DNA of 60,683 nucleotides. Origin: Candidatus Vagococcus giribetii. Its GTDB lineage: Bacteria > Bacillota > Bacilli > Lactobacillales > Vagococcaceae. The position numbers and the translations under genes were made by a program. Location: the NCBI RefSeq assembly GCF_017316185.1, contig NZ_JAFLVX010000004.1, forward strand, positions 1 through 60,683, written 5' to 3'. Under the pieces are notes generated by a model. It searched no databases. It saw only the letters and a list, made by a program, of their open reading frames with translations, and was not told the origin of the DNA. Of the stretch, positions 20,740 to 29,098 are shown in pieces. Positions within the stretch are counted from its first letter, which is position 1, and the number at the start of each line of letters is the position of its first letter.

Positions 20740-22032
20740 TTATTTAATTGAACGCTTTAGTGCATAAGCTAATACAGTATCTAACTGATGTTGGTAGTCC
20801 TCTAATGAATTAGTTAGTTGCGTGTCAGGTTTCACACCAACATTATGATGTTTTTTGCCACTCGGGAAAGCTACTTTCTTTGCGGTCACTAAAAAAAGGC
20901 CGCCTGTTTTTAACGAGAAGACTGCTGGTTGACCAGTAGAGCCTGCTGTAGGAAATCCTATGATGGTGGCTCTACCTGTGTTAGCAAAATTAATAACAAA
21001 ATTCTCAGCAGATGAATAGGTTAACTCATCTTGTAAAATAGTCACAGGCAACTCCTTTAATAAACCTTTATATGCCTCATAATGCGTCGTTTCTATTCTA
21101 GTTTCCAGGTATTGATGTCCTAGCATCTTAACCATTTTAAGTAGCTCGTTATCAGACTCATTTTCCGGTTGGTACTCCTGCGTCATTAAGATCATTCCTG
21201 ACGCAATGTCGCCACCATCTATTACTTGAGTACTGACTTGTTCCGTCTCAAACTCACCCTCATAAAACGCTTGGGTTATTGCATCTGCTAAGCAAGAGTT
21301 ACCACCGCCATTGTCTCTCACATCAAAAATCAACTCTTCTGATTCCAAGTACATTGGGACATACTCATAAAATAAAGACACCATTTCCTCTGACATAAAA
21401 TGTCTCAATTTGACAAGGGCTTTATTCCCCACTTGGTAAATACTAATCGCTTCTTCTTCCAAGAACACACGATAATCCTCACCTAAACTAGCTTGATAAG
21501 ACTTGTTAAAGGCAGGACGATCAAAAACAAAGGGGATGTTGATTTGTTGTCCATTCTCAAATTCAATCAGAAAAGAGGTGGTTTGAAACAAGAAAGCGTA
21601 ACTTCCTTGAGCCATCTTCAATGAAAGATTAATAGAATTTCGCCAATAGCGTTTCCCTACTTCATCTAGAAATTCATTAACTGACATCTGATTTATGTCT
21701 TTAATTGGCTGATACATAAAGTCTGACCATGGGTGATTTGCTGCATCTATGACAAGCTGGCCTTCAATAGCTCTGAAAGAAACAGGTGAATAAGTTAGTT
21801 CAGCCTTAATCTTATCAGGCAAATAGATTAATGTATGCCCATCCTCTAACATCGAGCTGAGTTGTTGTAGTTCTTTATAAAACACGTTAAGAGTTAATCC
21901 CTGTTGAACTTTTTCAAGTAAAGAAATAGTCTCTTTCTCCCATTTTTCTATCAGCTCATCTGTCCAATAAGGAAAGACATTTAGTCCCTGATGATAAATC
22001 TTCAACACATCTGACAACTGACTAGCTATCAT
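20740..22032 (-). CDS. S41-family (C-terminal processing) peptidase, cytosolic type
   Basis: Protein of 430 residues. The S41 core has FDVRDNGGGNSCLADAI and the catalytic-Ser region LTYSSAENFVINFANTGRATIIGFPTAGSTG, followed by the C-terminal PSGKKHHNVGVKPD. No signal peptide or clear PDZ domain is seen, so it differs from secreted CtpA enzymes and probably acts in the cytosol on peptides. The ribosome site GAAGGAAGGG precedes the ATG. The substrate is unknown. Confidence 0.82.
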   Translation of the reverse strand: MIASQLSDVLKIYHQGLNVFPYWTDELIEKWEKETISLLEKVQQGLTLNVFYKELQQLSSMLEDGHTLIYLPDKIKAELTYSPVSFRAIEGQLVIDAANHPWSDFMYQPIKDINQMSVNEFLDEVGKRYWRNSINLSLKMAQGSYAFLFQTTSFLIEFENGQQINIPFVFDRPAFNKSYQASLGEDYRVFLEEEAISIYQVGNKALVKLRHFMSEEMVSLFYEYVPMYLESEELIFDVRDNGGGNSCLADAITQAFYEGEFETEQVSTQVIDGGDIASGMILMTQEYQPENESDNELLKMVKMLGHQYLETRIETTHYEAYKGLLKELPVTILQDELTYSSAENFVINFANTGRATIIGFPTAGSTGQPAVFSLKTGGLFLVTAKKVAFPSGKKHHNVGVKPDTQLTNSLEDYQHQLDTVLAYALKRSIK

Positions 22033-22091
22033 AATAATCCCTTCCTTCTTTTAAAATAAGTATACCTTAAACACAACAAAATGACGCCTCA

Positions 22092-22100
22092 TGTTATAAT
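22092..22100 (+). promoter_or_regulatory. Extended -10 promoter of the pyrophosphatase-like gene
   Basis: TGT-TATAAT, an extended -10 without a clear -35. It lies 31 bases before the chosen ATG. Confidence 0.55.
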
Positions 22101-22131
22101 CAAAGTAAATTTCTTAAGGGGGCTGATTCTA

Positions 22132-22461
22132 ATGGAAAGACTGCATCTTAAGGTCGTTATTGATCGACCTATTGGTTATGTAGATGACTTCAATAATTCT
22201 TACCCCATCAACTACGGCTATGTACCTGGTGTCATTGGTGGCGATGGAGAAGAACAAGATGTTTATGTCATCTCTAAAAAAGCCACCACTCCCCTCACTA
22301 AATTTGAAGGCAAATTAATCGCCATTATTAAGCGACACGATGACATTGAAACCAAATGGGTAGTGACTTCCTTTGAAGAACATTATTCTGTTGATGAGAT
22401 TTGGAAAGAAGTGTCTTTTTTAGAACAATACTTTGATTCAGTTGTTGAGTTGGTTGATTAA
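22132..22461 (+). CDS. Short inorganic-pyrophosphatase-like protein
   Basis: Protein of 109 residues resembling the core of family I soluble pyrophosphatases (about 175 residues): LKVVIDRPIGYVDDFNNSYP, NYGYVPGVIGGDGEEQDVYVI. The metal-site motif DGDPxD reads DGEEQD, so one Asp is Glu, and the second acid cluster is altered (RHDDIETKW). Both length and metal site deviate, so the substrate may be another phosphoanhydride. The ATG at 22132 was chosen because AAGGGGG lies at a good distance; the earlier ATG at 22081 precedes the promoter's -10. Its stop overlaps the converging gene. Confidence 0.75.
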   Translation: MERLHLKVVIDRPIGYVDDFNNSYPINYGYVPGVIGGDGEEQDVYVISKKATTPLTKFEGKLIAIIKRHDDIETKWVVTSFEEHYSVDEIWKEVSFLEQYFDSVVELVD

Positions 22462-22880
22462 TACTCGTCAATAAAATATCCCGTATCGACTAGCTCTTCT
22501 TTGGTTGGTGGAAAAGAAAACTCTTTGTTTATCACATGTATCAACTTAGGAGTATTTCCTTTGTACACAGTGTAATAAGACATCCGATTTGTTTTTATCG
22601 AATACCTTATGTAGTAATATCTATCAGGAAGCTCACCTTCGTGGCTTTGAGAGTCATTTTTTTTCAGATCAGATTTAGTTGTGAAGGTCATGACATAAGA
22701 ATTATCTTTCTTGTTAAATGCTGTTTTTTCGAGGACTATTAATTCGTACTTTGAAATCCTCTTCTCATCATTGAGATAAGATTTCATTTTCACATCTATC
22801 ACCTTATCTAACAAACTTGGCATCAGTAACAATAAAGAAACAAGGACTAAAACGAGTAACATTTTATGATTTTTTGACAT
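22458..22880 (-). CDS. Hypothetical membrane-anchored protein
   Basis: Protein of about 140 residues: one N-terminal membrane segment (MLLVLVLVSLLLLMPSLLDKVI) and an outside domain of about 110 residues with many Tyr, Lys and Asp, ending DTGYFIDEY. I do not recognise the family. The ATG at 22880 has AAGGGGGAG upstream. Its stop codon overlaps the stop of the converging pyrophosphatase-like gene, so both may affect each other's mRNA. Confidence 0.7.
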   Translation of the reverse strand: MSKNHKMLLVLVLVSLLLLMPSLLDKVIDVKMKSYLNDEKRISKYELIVLEKTAFNKKDNSYVMTFTTKSDLKKNDSQSHEGELPDRYYYIRYSIKTNRMSYYTVYKGNTPKLIHVINKEFSFPPTKEELVDTGYFIDEY

Positions 22881-22974
22881 AAAACTCCCCCTTTTCATCT
22901 GATTACACTTTTAATTATACGAATAATTGACAAATAATCGTCATTTTGTTACTTATATTTTAGACTCTTTTAGC

Positions 22975-23094
22975 TTAATTACAACAGCAAGAGTAATGTT
23001 TGTTCTTATAAACAACAAATTGTCTTAAATCTATCTTTTTATTAGCCAATTCTTCTTCTTTTTTAGCAAATCTAATGACAAAATAAAAAGACAC
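22975..23094 (-). CDS. Possible 39-residue small protein or gene remnant
   Basis: Open frame from a GTG, with amino-acid use that looks coding (middle RFAKKEEELANKKIDLRQF, end KHYSCCCN). No good ribosome site precedes it and its 5 prime end lies in the terminator of the Nudix gene. It may be the surviving 3 prime end of a lost gene. The rest of 22881-23125 shows nothing else. Confidence 0.2.
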   Translation of the reverse strand: MSFYFVIRFAKKEEELANKKIDLRQFVVYKNKHYSCCCN

Positions 23095-23121
23095 CCAACG
23101 TTATCCGTTGATTGTCTCTTT
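23085..23121 (-). terminator. Terminator of the Nudix gene
   Basis: AAAAAGACACCCAACG with CGTTGATTGTCTCTTT, imperfect stem, T-run on the minus strand; it lies just after the Nudix stop at 23126. Confidence 0.75.
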
Positions 23122-23125
23122 ATCA

Positions 23126-23695
23126 TTATGATAAATGTGTCAATTTTTCATTTAATTTTCGGTAAATATTTTCTCTTATCCAAGGCTCACTTGAGGCTTT
23201 TATCCCTTCTTCTAAAGAGAACCATTTTAGTTCACTATTTTCATCTTCTTTTATCTGTAACTCTTCAGTTTCACTAGCTTCAATTAGATAAGTCACATTT
23301 AAATGTAGATGAGAAGACACATAACTTCCTTTTTTCATATGACCTTCTACCACTAGTATTTCAATAGAAAAAATAGCGGGACTTAATGCCTTGATATGTG
23401 TCAAACCACTTTCTTCTTGTACTTCTTTAAGGGCCACATGAAGCAACTCTTCTTCTCCATCTGCATGACCTCCTAGCCAAGCCCAAGAATCATAAAGGTT
23501 ATGATAAGCCATTAGCACTTTATCTTTTCTTTCATTAACAACCCAAGCAGAAGCTGTGAAATGATGCGACAAGTTACTTCTTAAAAAAATGTCTGGTTCT
23601 TCTTTAAGGAGTTGAATCATTAATTCTTTATCTTTCAATTCTTGTTCATTGAATGCTTTATAATCTATCAATTCCTCTATTAATTGTTGTCTCAT
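23126..23695 (-). CDS. Nudix hydrolase
   Basis: Protein of 189 residues hydrolysing a nucleoside diphosphate linked to another moiety. The Nudix box is complete: GGHADGEEELLHVALKEVQEESGL has the G-x5-E-x7-REUxEExGU pattern with Lys in place of Arg. An N-terminal extension of about 55 residues (EELIDYKAFNEQELKDKE) resembles that of larger Nudix proteins of Lactobacillales. The ribosome site is TGGAGG. The substrate cannot be told. Confidence 0.88.
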   Translation of the reverse strand: MRQQLIEELIDYKAFNEQELKDKELMIQLLKEEPDIFLRSNLSHHFTASAWVVNERKDKVLMAYHNLYDSWAWLGGHADGEEELLHVALKEVQEESGLTHIKALSPAIFSIEILVVEGHMKKGSYVSSHLHLNVTYLIEASETEELQIKEDENSELKWFSLEEGIKASSEPWIRENIYRKLNEKLTHLS

Positions 23696-23797
23696 GGTTC
23701 ATTTCCTCCAGTCAGTCTCTTTTTAAGCATAACCTGTTCATTTCAAGATTACTAGAAAAAGCCATCAAATTTTCTCCCTATTTTTTTGAAGAAACTA

Positions 23798-23806
23798 TGG
23801 TACAAT
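23798..23806 (+). promoter_or_regulatory. Extended -10 promoter of asnA
   Basis: TGG-TACAAT, 34 bases before the ATG, without a recognisable -35. No T-box antiterminator elements are visible between here and asnA. Confidence 0.5.
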
Positions 23807-23839
23807 AGTCAGTAAACTATTCAGAGGAGTTGTTGTATC

Positions 23840-24844
23840 ATGGGGAAAACAATCGTACCAGAAGGCTATCAATCCACTTTAAATGTCTATGACACACAAA
23901 CAGCAATCGGCTTTATCAAGCGCTGTTTCGAGGAAGCCTTAACAGGAAGTCTTAAATTAAAACGCGTCTCTGCACCTCTTTTTGTCGATGAGCGTTCAGG
24001 CTTAAACGATAATTTAAGCGGTAGCGAAAGACCTGTCAAATTTGATGTACCTGCCTTACAAGATAACGGAGAAGTTGTGCATTCTCTTGCTAAATGGAAA
24101 CGTGTGGCACTTAAACAATATGATTTCCATTCAGGGAACGGGCTATATGCTGATATGAATGCGATTAGACGTGACGAGGAACTAGATAATCTACATTCTA
24201 TTTATGTGGATCAATGGGACTGGGAGCGTGTGATTACAAAAGATCAACGTAACGAGGAGTACTTGAAAGAAACAGTCCAAGGTTTAGTTAATGCCATGGC
24301 AGAAACAGCAAGTCGTTTACGAACAAAATATCCTAGAGTAAATGTTTCAATTGATACTCAGGTTTCTTTTATTACCAGTCAAGAGTTAGCCGATCTTTAT
24401 CCAACTCTAACCTCTAAAGAACGAGAACATGCTTACGTGAAGGAACATCCAACAACCTTTATCTTACAAATTGGAGATGCCTTGTCTCACGGTGAGCCTC
24501 ACGACAACCGGGCACCAGATTACGATGATTGGGCGTTAAATGGGGATTTACTCTTTTGGCATGAGCCACTTCAATGTGCTATGGAACTTTCAAGCATGGG
24601 GATTCGTGTTGATGACAAGTCTTTACTGGCTCAATTAGAAAAAGCCAATGCCAATGACCGTCTAAGTTTCCCTTATCACCAACAAGTCATTAAAAATGAA
24701 CTGCCTTTAACTATTGGTGGTGGGATTGGACAGAGCCGTATGTGTATGCTCTTACTCGGAAAAGCTCATATTGGAGAAGTTCAAGTGTCACTTTGGGATG
24801 AAGAAACCATTCTTGCCTGTCAAAACAATATTTTCTTACTATAA
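23840..24844 (+). CDS. asnA: Aspartate-ammonia ligase (asparagine synthetase A)
   Basis: Makes asparagine from aspartate, ammonia and ATP (AMP-forming). The length of 334 residues fits the family. Motifs of this class II synthetase-like fold are RVSAPLFVDERSGLNDNLSG, GLYADMNAIRRDE, SIYVDQWDWE, and GGGIGQSRMCMLLLGKAHIGEVQ near the C-terminus. The ribosome site is AGAGGAG. It is followed by an acetyltransferase gene 51 bases downstream that may share its transcript. Confidence 0.97.
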   Translation: MGKTIVPEGYQSTLNVYDTQTAIGFIKRCFEEALTGSLKLKRVSAPLFVDERSGLNDNLSGSERPVKFDVPALQDNGEVVHSLAKWKRVALKQYDFHSGNGLYADMNAIRRDEELDNLHSIYVDQWDWERVITKDQRNEEYLKETVQGLVNAMAETASRLRTKYPRVNVSIDTQVSFITSQELADLYPTLTSKEREHAYVKEHPTTFILQIGDALSHGEPHDNRAPDYDDWALNGDLLFWHEPLQCAMELSSMGIRVDDKSLLAQLEKANANDRLSFPYHQQVIKNELPLTIGGGIGQSRMCMLLLGKAHIGEVQVSLWDEETILACQNNIFLL

Positions 24845-24895
24845 TAGAATCTGTTAGCGACACTAACAACTAACAATCAGAAAGGCTTAATAAAA

Positions 24896-25342
24896 ATGAC
24901 ATATAGAAAAGCAGAAATAAACGATACAGAATTAATCTATCAATTCATTATGGAGTTAGCTGAATACGAAGGCTTAGCAAACGAAGTAACAACAACAATA
25001 GACACATTAAAAGAATCTCTATTTGAAAGAAATAGTGCTGAAGTCATTATTGTTGAAGAAGATAACAAAAATATCGGCTTTTGTCTCTATTTTTATAACT
25101 TTTCAACATTCTTAGGAAAACCTGGTTTGTATATCGAAGATTTATACATTCGAAAAGAGTACCGCGGTGAAGGACATGGAAAGAAACTATTAGAGCACAT
25201 GGTTAAACTTGCTAAACAAGAAAATTTAGGTAGAGTCGAATGGTGGTGTCTAGATGAAAATAAACCTTCCATTGACTTTTACAAATCTCAAGGGGCTCAA
25301 ATGATGGATGAATGGACCGTCTTTAGAATCTCTGTGAATTAA
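24896..25342 (+). CDS. GNAT N-acetyltransferase, diamine/thialysine acetyltransferase-like
   Basis: Protein of 148 residues. The N-terminus YRKAEINDTELIYQFIMELAEYE and the core GLYIEDLYIRKEYRGEGHGKKLLEHM followed by WWCLDENKPSIDFYKSQGA strongly resemble spermidine/thialysine acetyltransferases. The acetyl-CoA loop is RGEGHGKKLL. It has an AGAAAGG ribosome site and ends before a strong terminator. Polyamine or lysine-analogue acceptor is an inference from similarity. Confidence 0.88.
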   Translation: MTYRKAEINDTELIYQFIMELAEYEGLANEVTTTIDTLKESLFERNSAEVIIVEEDNKNIGFCLYFYNFSTFLGKPGLYIEDLYIRKEYRGEGHGKKLLEHMVKLAKQENLGRVEWWCLDENKPSIDFYKSQGAQMMDEWTVFRISVN

Positions 25343-25360
25343 CCCTCTATCTTATTTAAA

Positions 25361-25404
25361 AGAAACAACACCTCATTGAATTCAACAAGGTGTTGTTTCT
25401 TTTT
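25361..25404 (+). terminator. Terminator after the acetyltransferase
   Basis: AGAAACAACACCT pairs perfectly with AGGTGTTGTTTCT, then TTTT. It ends the asnA-acetyltransferase unit. Confidence 0.92.
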
Positions 25405-25462
25405 AATGATTATGACCTTAATATCATCTGATAGATCATAGAAAGCTCTCATATCTTAATTC

Positions 25463-26584
25463 TTACATCATCACGTATACCAACACTAAAGGTAAAATTG
25501 TGACACCAATTAGAAAGACCCAACCTTGCCATTTAGCAAAGTTAAACGTCATCCCAATGCCCATTCTTTTTTCTACCCAAAAAGAAGGATCCTTAGGATT
25601 GAAATAAAACATACCTAATTTCCAATTTTCATCACTGCTACTGGCTACTTTTTGAATGTGGGTTGCTTCATCTGTAACGTCTCCTTCTTTTAGTCGGTCA
25701 CCAGATTGACCATATCGAAGAGAAAACCATAAAACAAGACCAATAACCAACACAGTAAAGACAATTGATAAAACCATCACGACTTGCGGTGAGATACTTT
25801 CAAAAATCATTGAAAATTGAATAGATAAAAAGAGAAGCTGAGTCAAAATAGAGATCACAAAATTTAGTAAAGAAGATTGTTTTCTAAATTTTTTACTTTT
25901 AGCTGCTGAAACTTCTGGTTGATTTTGGTCAATTTCTTGTTTAGCAGATAGATACGAGTGATTACTAATCGCCATGACTACAGTAATAAAAACTTGCATC
26001 ATAGGAAGCATCATCACAGAACCCCATGATTTGGTTGTGACATTACTAGGATTCATCTGAAAGTCCCATTGAGTCACAATCCTCTCTGGCATTTGTTGAT
26101 AGTTAAGAACTGTAACGATAACTGCAATCAAGACAAAAGCTAAGTTGATTGCTACTAAATAACTTGTAGGGAAGATTAGTTTTTCATTTCTAAAGGATAG
26201 ATCCACAAGTACTTTTTTATTAGCTACGTGATTAACAGGTAACGTTTTTTTATAATTTTTTAATTGTTGGTGTTTAGATATATAAGTGATTAAAGAAACA
26301 CCTAGTAAGACAAATAGACTGAATAAACTTAGATAAACTAAACGATCTTCTGAGACAGTAGATTTGAGTAAACTAATCAGGAAAATCCCGCTATTTAGCA
26401 CTAAACTCAGACCCACATTAAGTAAGAGATAACTTTTTTTCTGACGATTAATGTAGTTATTAGTCTCTTCTGTTGCCTGTATACTTACTCCAAAAGGAAT
26501 GTCTTTTCTACTAATATAAGGAGTTAGCCCCATTAATAAACCAATCATTATATTAAGGGAACTAATCAAAAATAAACTAATCAC
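25463..26584 (-). CDS. Membrane protein with DUF1648 and a C-terminal DUF5808-like segment
   Basis: Protein of 373 residues with about nine membrane helices. The segment PERIVTQWDFQMNPSNVTTKS is the DUF1648 signature and the C-terminal GMFYFNPKDPSFWVEKRMG resembles DUF5808. Function is unknown; such proteins (compare SdpI-like immunity and signalling proteins) are often paired with a GntR regulator. Start is GTG with GGAG 9 bases upstream, overlapping the regulator gene by 8 bases, so the two form a coupled operon. Confidence 0.85.
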   Translation of the reverse strand: MISLFLISSLNIMIGLLMGLTPYISRKDIPFGVSIQATEETNNYINRQKKSYLLLNVGLSLVLNSGIFLISLLKSTVSEDRLVYLSLFSLFVLLGVSLITYISKHQQLKNYKKTLPVNHVANKKVLVDLSFRNEKLIFPTSYLVAINLAFVLIAVIVTVLNYQQMPERIVTQWDFQMNPSNVTTKSWGSVMMLPMMQVFITVVMAISNHSYLSAKQEIDQNQPEVSAAKSKKFRKQSSLLNFVISILTQLLFLSIQFSMIFESISPQVVMVLSIVFTVLVIGLVLWFSLRYGQSGDRLKEGDVTDEATHIQKVASSSDENWKLGMFYFNPKDPSFWVEKRMGIGMTFNFAKWQGWVFLIGVTILPLVLVYVMM

Positions 26585-26960
26585 GTGGCATCTCTCCTTC
26601 TAACTTCGTTTTTGACTTTTTCAATAAATCTAGGATGTCTAGGTCAAAAACCATGGCATCTACGACTAAATTATCAATTTGCTGCATCATAACCTTCAAA
26701 TAGGCTTCACTGATGTCAGGTGGGGTTTTCTTAGCAATTTCATAGCCTTTTTTTACCTGAATCACAACACCTTCTCCTACTAATTGTTTATATGCTTTAT
26801 TCACTGTATGAAGATTTATCCCAATGTCACTAGCAAGATTTCTCACGCTAGGTAAAGGCTCTCCAGGAGCAAGTGAACCTAGTGCTATTCCTTTTTTTAT
26901 TTGACAAACCAATTGAGTATAGATAGGAACTTCACTATCAAAATCAATTTCGATCATCAT
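26577..26960 (-). CDS. GntR-family regulator, YtrA subfamily
   Basis: Repressor of about 127 residues with a winged helix (PIYTQLVCQIKKGIALGSLAPGEPLPSVRNLASDIGINLHTVNKAYKQL) and only a short C-terminal helix pair, as in the YtrA group that controls its own operon. The ATG at 26960 was chosen: AGAGGTGA lies upstream, while the start at 27014 would lie in the promoter/operator. It precedes and overlaps the membrane-protein gene. Confidence 0.9.
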   Translation of the reverse strand: MMIEIDFDSEVPIYTQLVCQIKKGIALGSLAPGEPLPSVRNLASDIGINLHTVNKAYKQLVGEGVVIQVKKGYEIAKKTPPDISEAYLKVMMQQIDNLVVDAMVFDLDILDLLKKSKTKLEGEMPRD

Positions 26961-26974
26961 GCCATCACCTCTTT

Positions 26975-27023
26975 TTGTTATAGTGAGTATATAACGTTTA
27001 TTGTTATACGTCAACTATAACAA
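26975..27023 (-). promoter_or_regulatory. Probable GntR autoregulatory operator
   Basis: Inverted repeat TTGTTATAGT (26975-26984) and ACTATAACAA (27014-27023), 39 bp centre to centre, with further TATAACG and TTGTTATAC copies between. It covers the region just upstream of the regulator start, as expected for a YtrA-type self-repressed promoter. Confidence 0.6.
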
Positions 27024-27024
27024 T

Positions 27025-27069
27025 AAAAAACAAGCAACAACTGATCCACTCAATTGTTGCTTGTTTTTT
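27025..27069. terminator. Bidirectional terminator after the sortase-like gene
   Basis: AAAAAACAAGCAACAA pairs perfectly with TTGTTGCTTGTTTTTT. On the minus strand it begins at the stop codon of the sortase-like gene. Confidence 0.93.
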
Positions 27070-28037
27070 TAAATCGCTACAGCCTCTACGATTAAGTTAA
27101 TGTCTTGATTCACACAGGTTTGTAGCGTGATTCTTTCCCCACCTTCTGGATTAATCATCTCATCCATAACATCTTTTCCATCAGAGACACGATACCCATA
27201 ATCATCTACCTGAAAAACAGAGGACACTCGGTAAGTGGTTACCTGATCTTGACTATCTGCTACTTGAATGTCATTTCCCACTGACACACTAAACAGGACA
27301 TTGAACGCTCCATAATTGTGACCAATAAAATGTGTGTTACATCCGTCTTGTCCTGATTGATTTGGCATACCTCCCCAAGTTGCCACCATATTAGGATTGC
27401 TATCAATCACGCTTTGTCCGTTTGCTTCGCCTGCATTGTTATAAGAAATTACTTGGCCATTTATCAGCATTGTATTAGCTTGAAAGCTATTAGATTCACT
27501 TGGAACCTCATTAGCAATAGTTGTATCCTCCACAACATTAGTTGTTTCTGGCATAGTTCTAGTTTCTTGAACAGGCATATCAACTTCTTGATTAACTTCT
27601 TCTTGAACAGGTGTTATCACTGAGTTTTCTTTGGGCTCTTCTGCCACTTTAGCAACTGCTTTTGGCTTAGCTTTAACCGTTAAGTGAATAACTTCAGTTG
27701 TTTGCTTACCTTGTTTATCTGTTGCTGTCACACTAATATCTGTCGTACCGATTTTTTTGGTATCATAAAACGTAGCAACAACTGGTATTTTTTTCCCAGC
27801 TTGATCTAATGCGACAACATTCTCTAACACGTCTATGTTTTCTCCTTGTACAACTTCCCAATCTTTAGTTCCTGATATCACTGGAGACGACACTTTTATC
27901 TCCTTCACCTGTGTCATTTCCATTGTTTTCTCTTTAGCAGCTACATCATTTACCGTATCAATCCCATACATTAGTGTTCCGGATACAACTAATGTCAAAC
28001 CAATACCAACTAACCCAATAATACTTTTTCTTTTCAC
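27069..28037 (-). CDS. Surface protein with Ig-like domain and a sortase-like domain
   Basis: Protein of about 322 residues: membrane anchor or signal (about 4-24), Ig-like domain of the bacterial DUF5011 type (about 50-130), a Pro/Glu/Val-rich linker (about 135-190), then a sortase-like beta-barrel. His240 lies in HFIGHNYG and Cys308 in ITLQTCVN, fitting the sortase dyad. The Arg normally found after the Cys is absent; the tail reads CVNQDINLIVEAVAI. Start is GTG at 28037 with GGAGGG 7 bases upstream; the longer frame to 28127 has no ribosome site. No pilin or LPXTG protein is next to it, so substrates are unknown. It is exported and membrane bound. Confidence 0.75.
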   Translation of the reverse strand: MKRKSIIGLVGIGLTLVVSGTLMYGIDTVNDVAAKEKTMEMTQVKEIKVSSPVISGTKDWEVVQGENIDVLENVVALDQAGKKIPVVATFYDTKKIGTTDISVTATDKQGKQTTEVIHLTVKAKPKAVAKVAEEPKENSVITPVQEEVNQEVDMPVQETRTMPETTNVVEDTTIANEVPSESNSFQANTMLINGQVISYNNAGEANGQSVIDSNPNMVATWGGMPNQSGQDGCNTHFIGHNYGAFNVLFSVSVGNDIQVADSQDQVTTYRVSSVFQVDDYGYRVSDGKDVMDEMINPEGGERITLQTCVNQDINLIVEAVAI

Positions 28038-28260
28038 AAGAATCCCTCCATACGGTGAGATTTTGCCTTTATCGATAAACTTAAAATCTTTTCTATTTGA
28101 TACATAAATCATACAATAATCGTTCATTTAAACTATATTTTCAAGATTGACAATTCTTTAATATAACAAACACATTTCTCCAAAAACCAATATACATAAG
28201 GCTTAATAGACTGTTTTCTAAATTTACACATCATTACGCAAAAGGTATGTTTAAAACAAA

Positions 28261-28289
28261 AAAGAACTCAGTCTAATGACCAAGTTCTT
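28261..28289 (-). terminator. Terminator of the MazG-like gene
   Basis: AAAGAACT pairs with AGTTCTT with a further short pairing in the loop; T-run on the minus strand. Confidence 0.7.
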
Positions 28290-28311
28290 CACCATTCATA
28301 AATAAACTAAA

Positions 28312-28617
28312 CTAATTTGTCTCCTTAATTGGGTATTTAATCCCATTTTTTACCAATTTCTCTGCAATGATTTCATCAACATCAAATCCTAAATTATCTG
28401 CCATCATATAAGAGTAAATCAAGACATCCGCAATCTCTTCTTTCAAGTGCTCCCTGTCTAAATTACCTTCTTCTGCTGTTTTCCACTGGTAAATCTCTAA
28501 TAACTCATTTGCTTCCAGAGATATTGACAATGCCAAATCTTTTTCATTGTGGGCTTTTCGCCAGTTTCTCGCATCACGAAAAGCGTTAATTTTACTCATT
28601 GTTTCTTTTGTACTCAT
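28312..28617 (-). CDS. MazG-like nucleotide pyrophosphohydrolase
   Basis: All-alpha NTP pyrophosphatase of 101 residues. Metal-binding motifs are SLEANELLEIYQW (ExxE) and LKEEIADVLIYSYMMAD (ExxD). It resembles the RS21-C6/dCTP-pyrophosphatase-type single-domain MazG proteins that cleanse the nucleotide pool. The ribosome site is GAGGAC. It is monocistronic, with its own terminator. Confidence 0.9.
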   Translation of the reverse strand: MSTKETMSKINAFRDARNWRKAHNEKDLALSISLEANELLEIYQWKTAEEGNLDREHLKEEIADVLIYSYMMADNLGFDVDEIIAEKLVKNGIKYPIKETN

Positions 28618-28729
28618 TCTAGTCAGTCCTCACATTTATTCTAAACACATACTTTTATTATAAACTCCTTTGACCCATTGGGCATTAATAATCAGCAGTC
28701 GTCTAGTAGATTTCTTCTAAAAATAAAAA

Positions 28730-28755
28730 AGTCCTAGCTTTTGAAGCTAAAGACT
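28730..28755 (-). terminator. Terminator overlapping the end of a small membrane-protein gene
   Basis: AGTCCTAGCTT with AAGCTAAAGACT and a short loop, then TTTTTTA on the minus strand. The stem includes the stop codon of the gene ending at 28747. Confidence 0.82.
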
Positions 28756-28992
28756 AATAATTAGTAAAATACCAATCAGAATAAAAGCGACTCCTCCGAT
28801 AATATCAAATAATGTGATAACTTTGCCAAATTTAGAGGACCCAACATCTGATGAATCACTTATTTTTATAACGACTAATTGGCAGATCCCCATTAAGATT
28901 GTGACGTAGGGAAACACTTTACTATACTGGCTTAACACAATAGAAACTATCCCTAACACTACAATAATGGGCAATAAGTATTTTTTTCTCAC
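28747..28992 (-). CDS. Small hypothetical membrane protein, 81 residues
   Basis: Three membrane segments (residues 5-22, 26-44, 58-79) with a short Ser/Asp-rich loop. Family not recognised. The start is GTG with a perfect AGGAGG 9 bases upstream; no in-frame ATG is available, since a stop lies just before. A terminator follows at once. Confidence 0.7.
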   Translation of the reverse strand: MRKKYLLPIIVVLGIVSIVLSQYSKVFPYVTILMGICQLVVIKISDSSDVGSSKFGKVITLFDIIGGVAFILIGILLIISL

Positions 28993-29098
28993 TCATCATC
29001 ACCTCCTAAAAATTTATCTTCATTTGATTCCACTATCTTATATTTTTAATAACTGGTCAAGCCCTAACAAACTAAGTACAAACAAAAAACACCCGATA

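Noticed and set aside
23700-23839. T-box leader in front of asnA
   Set aside because: The leader is too short and lacks the T-box and specifier stem.
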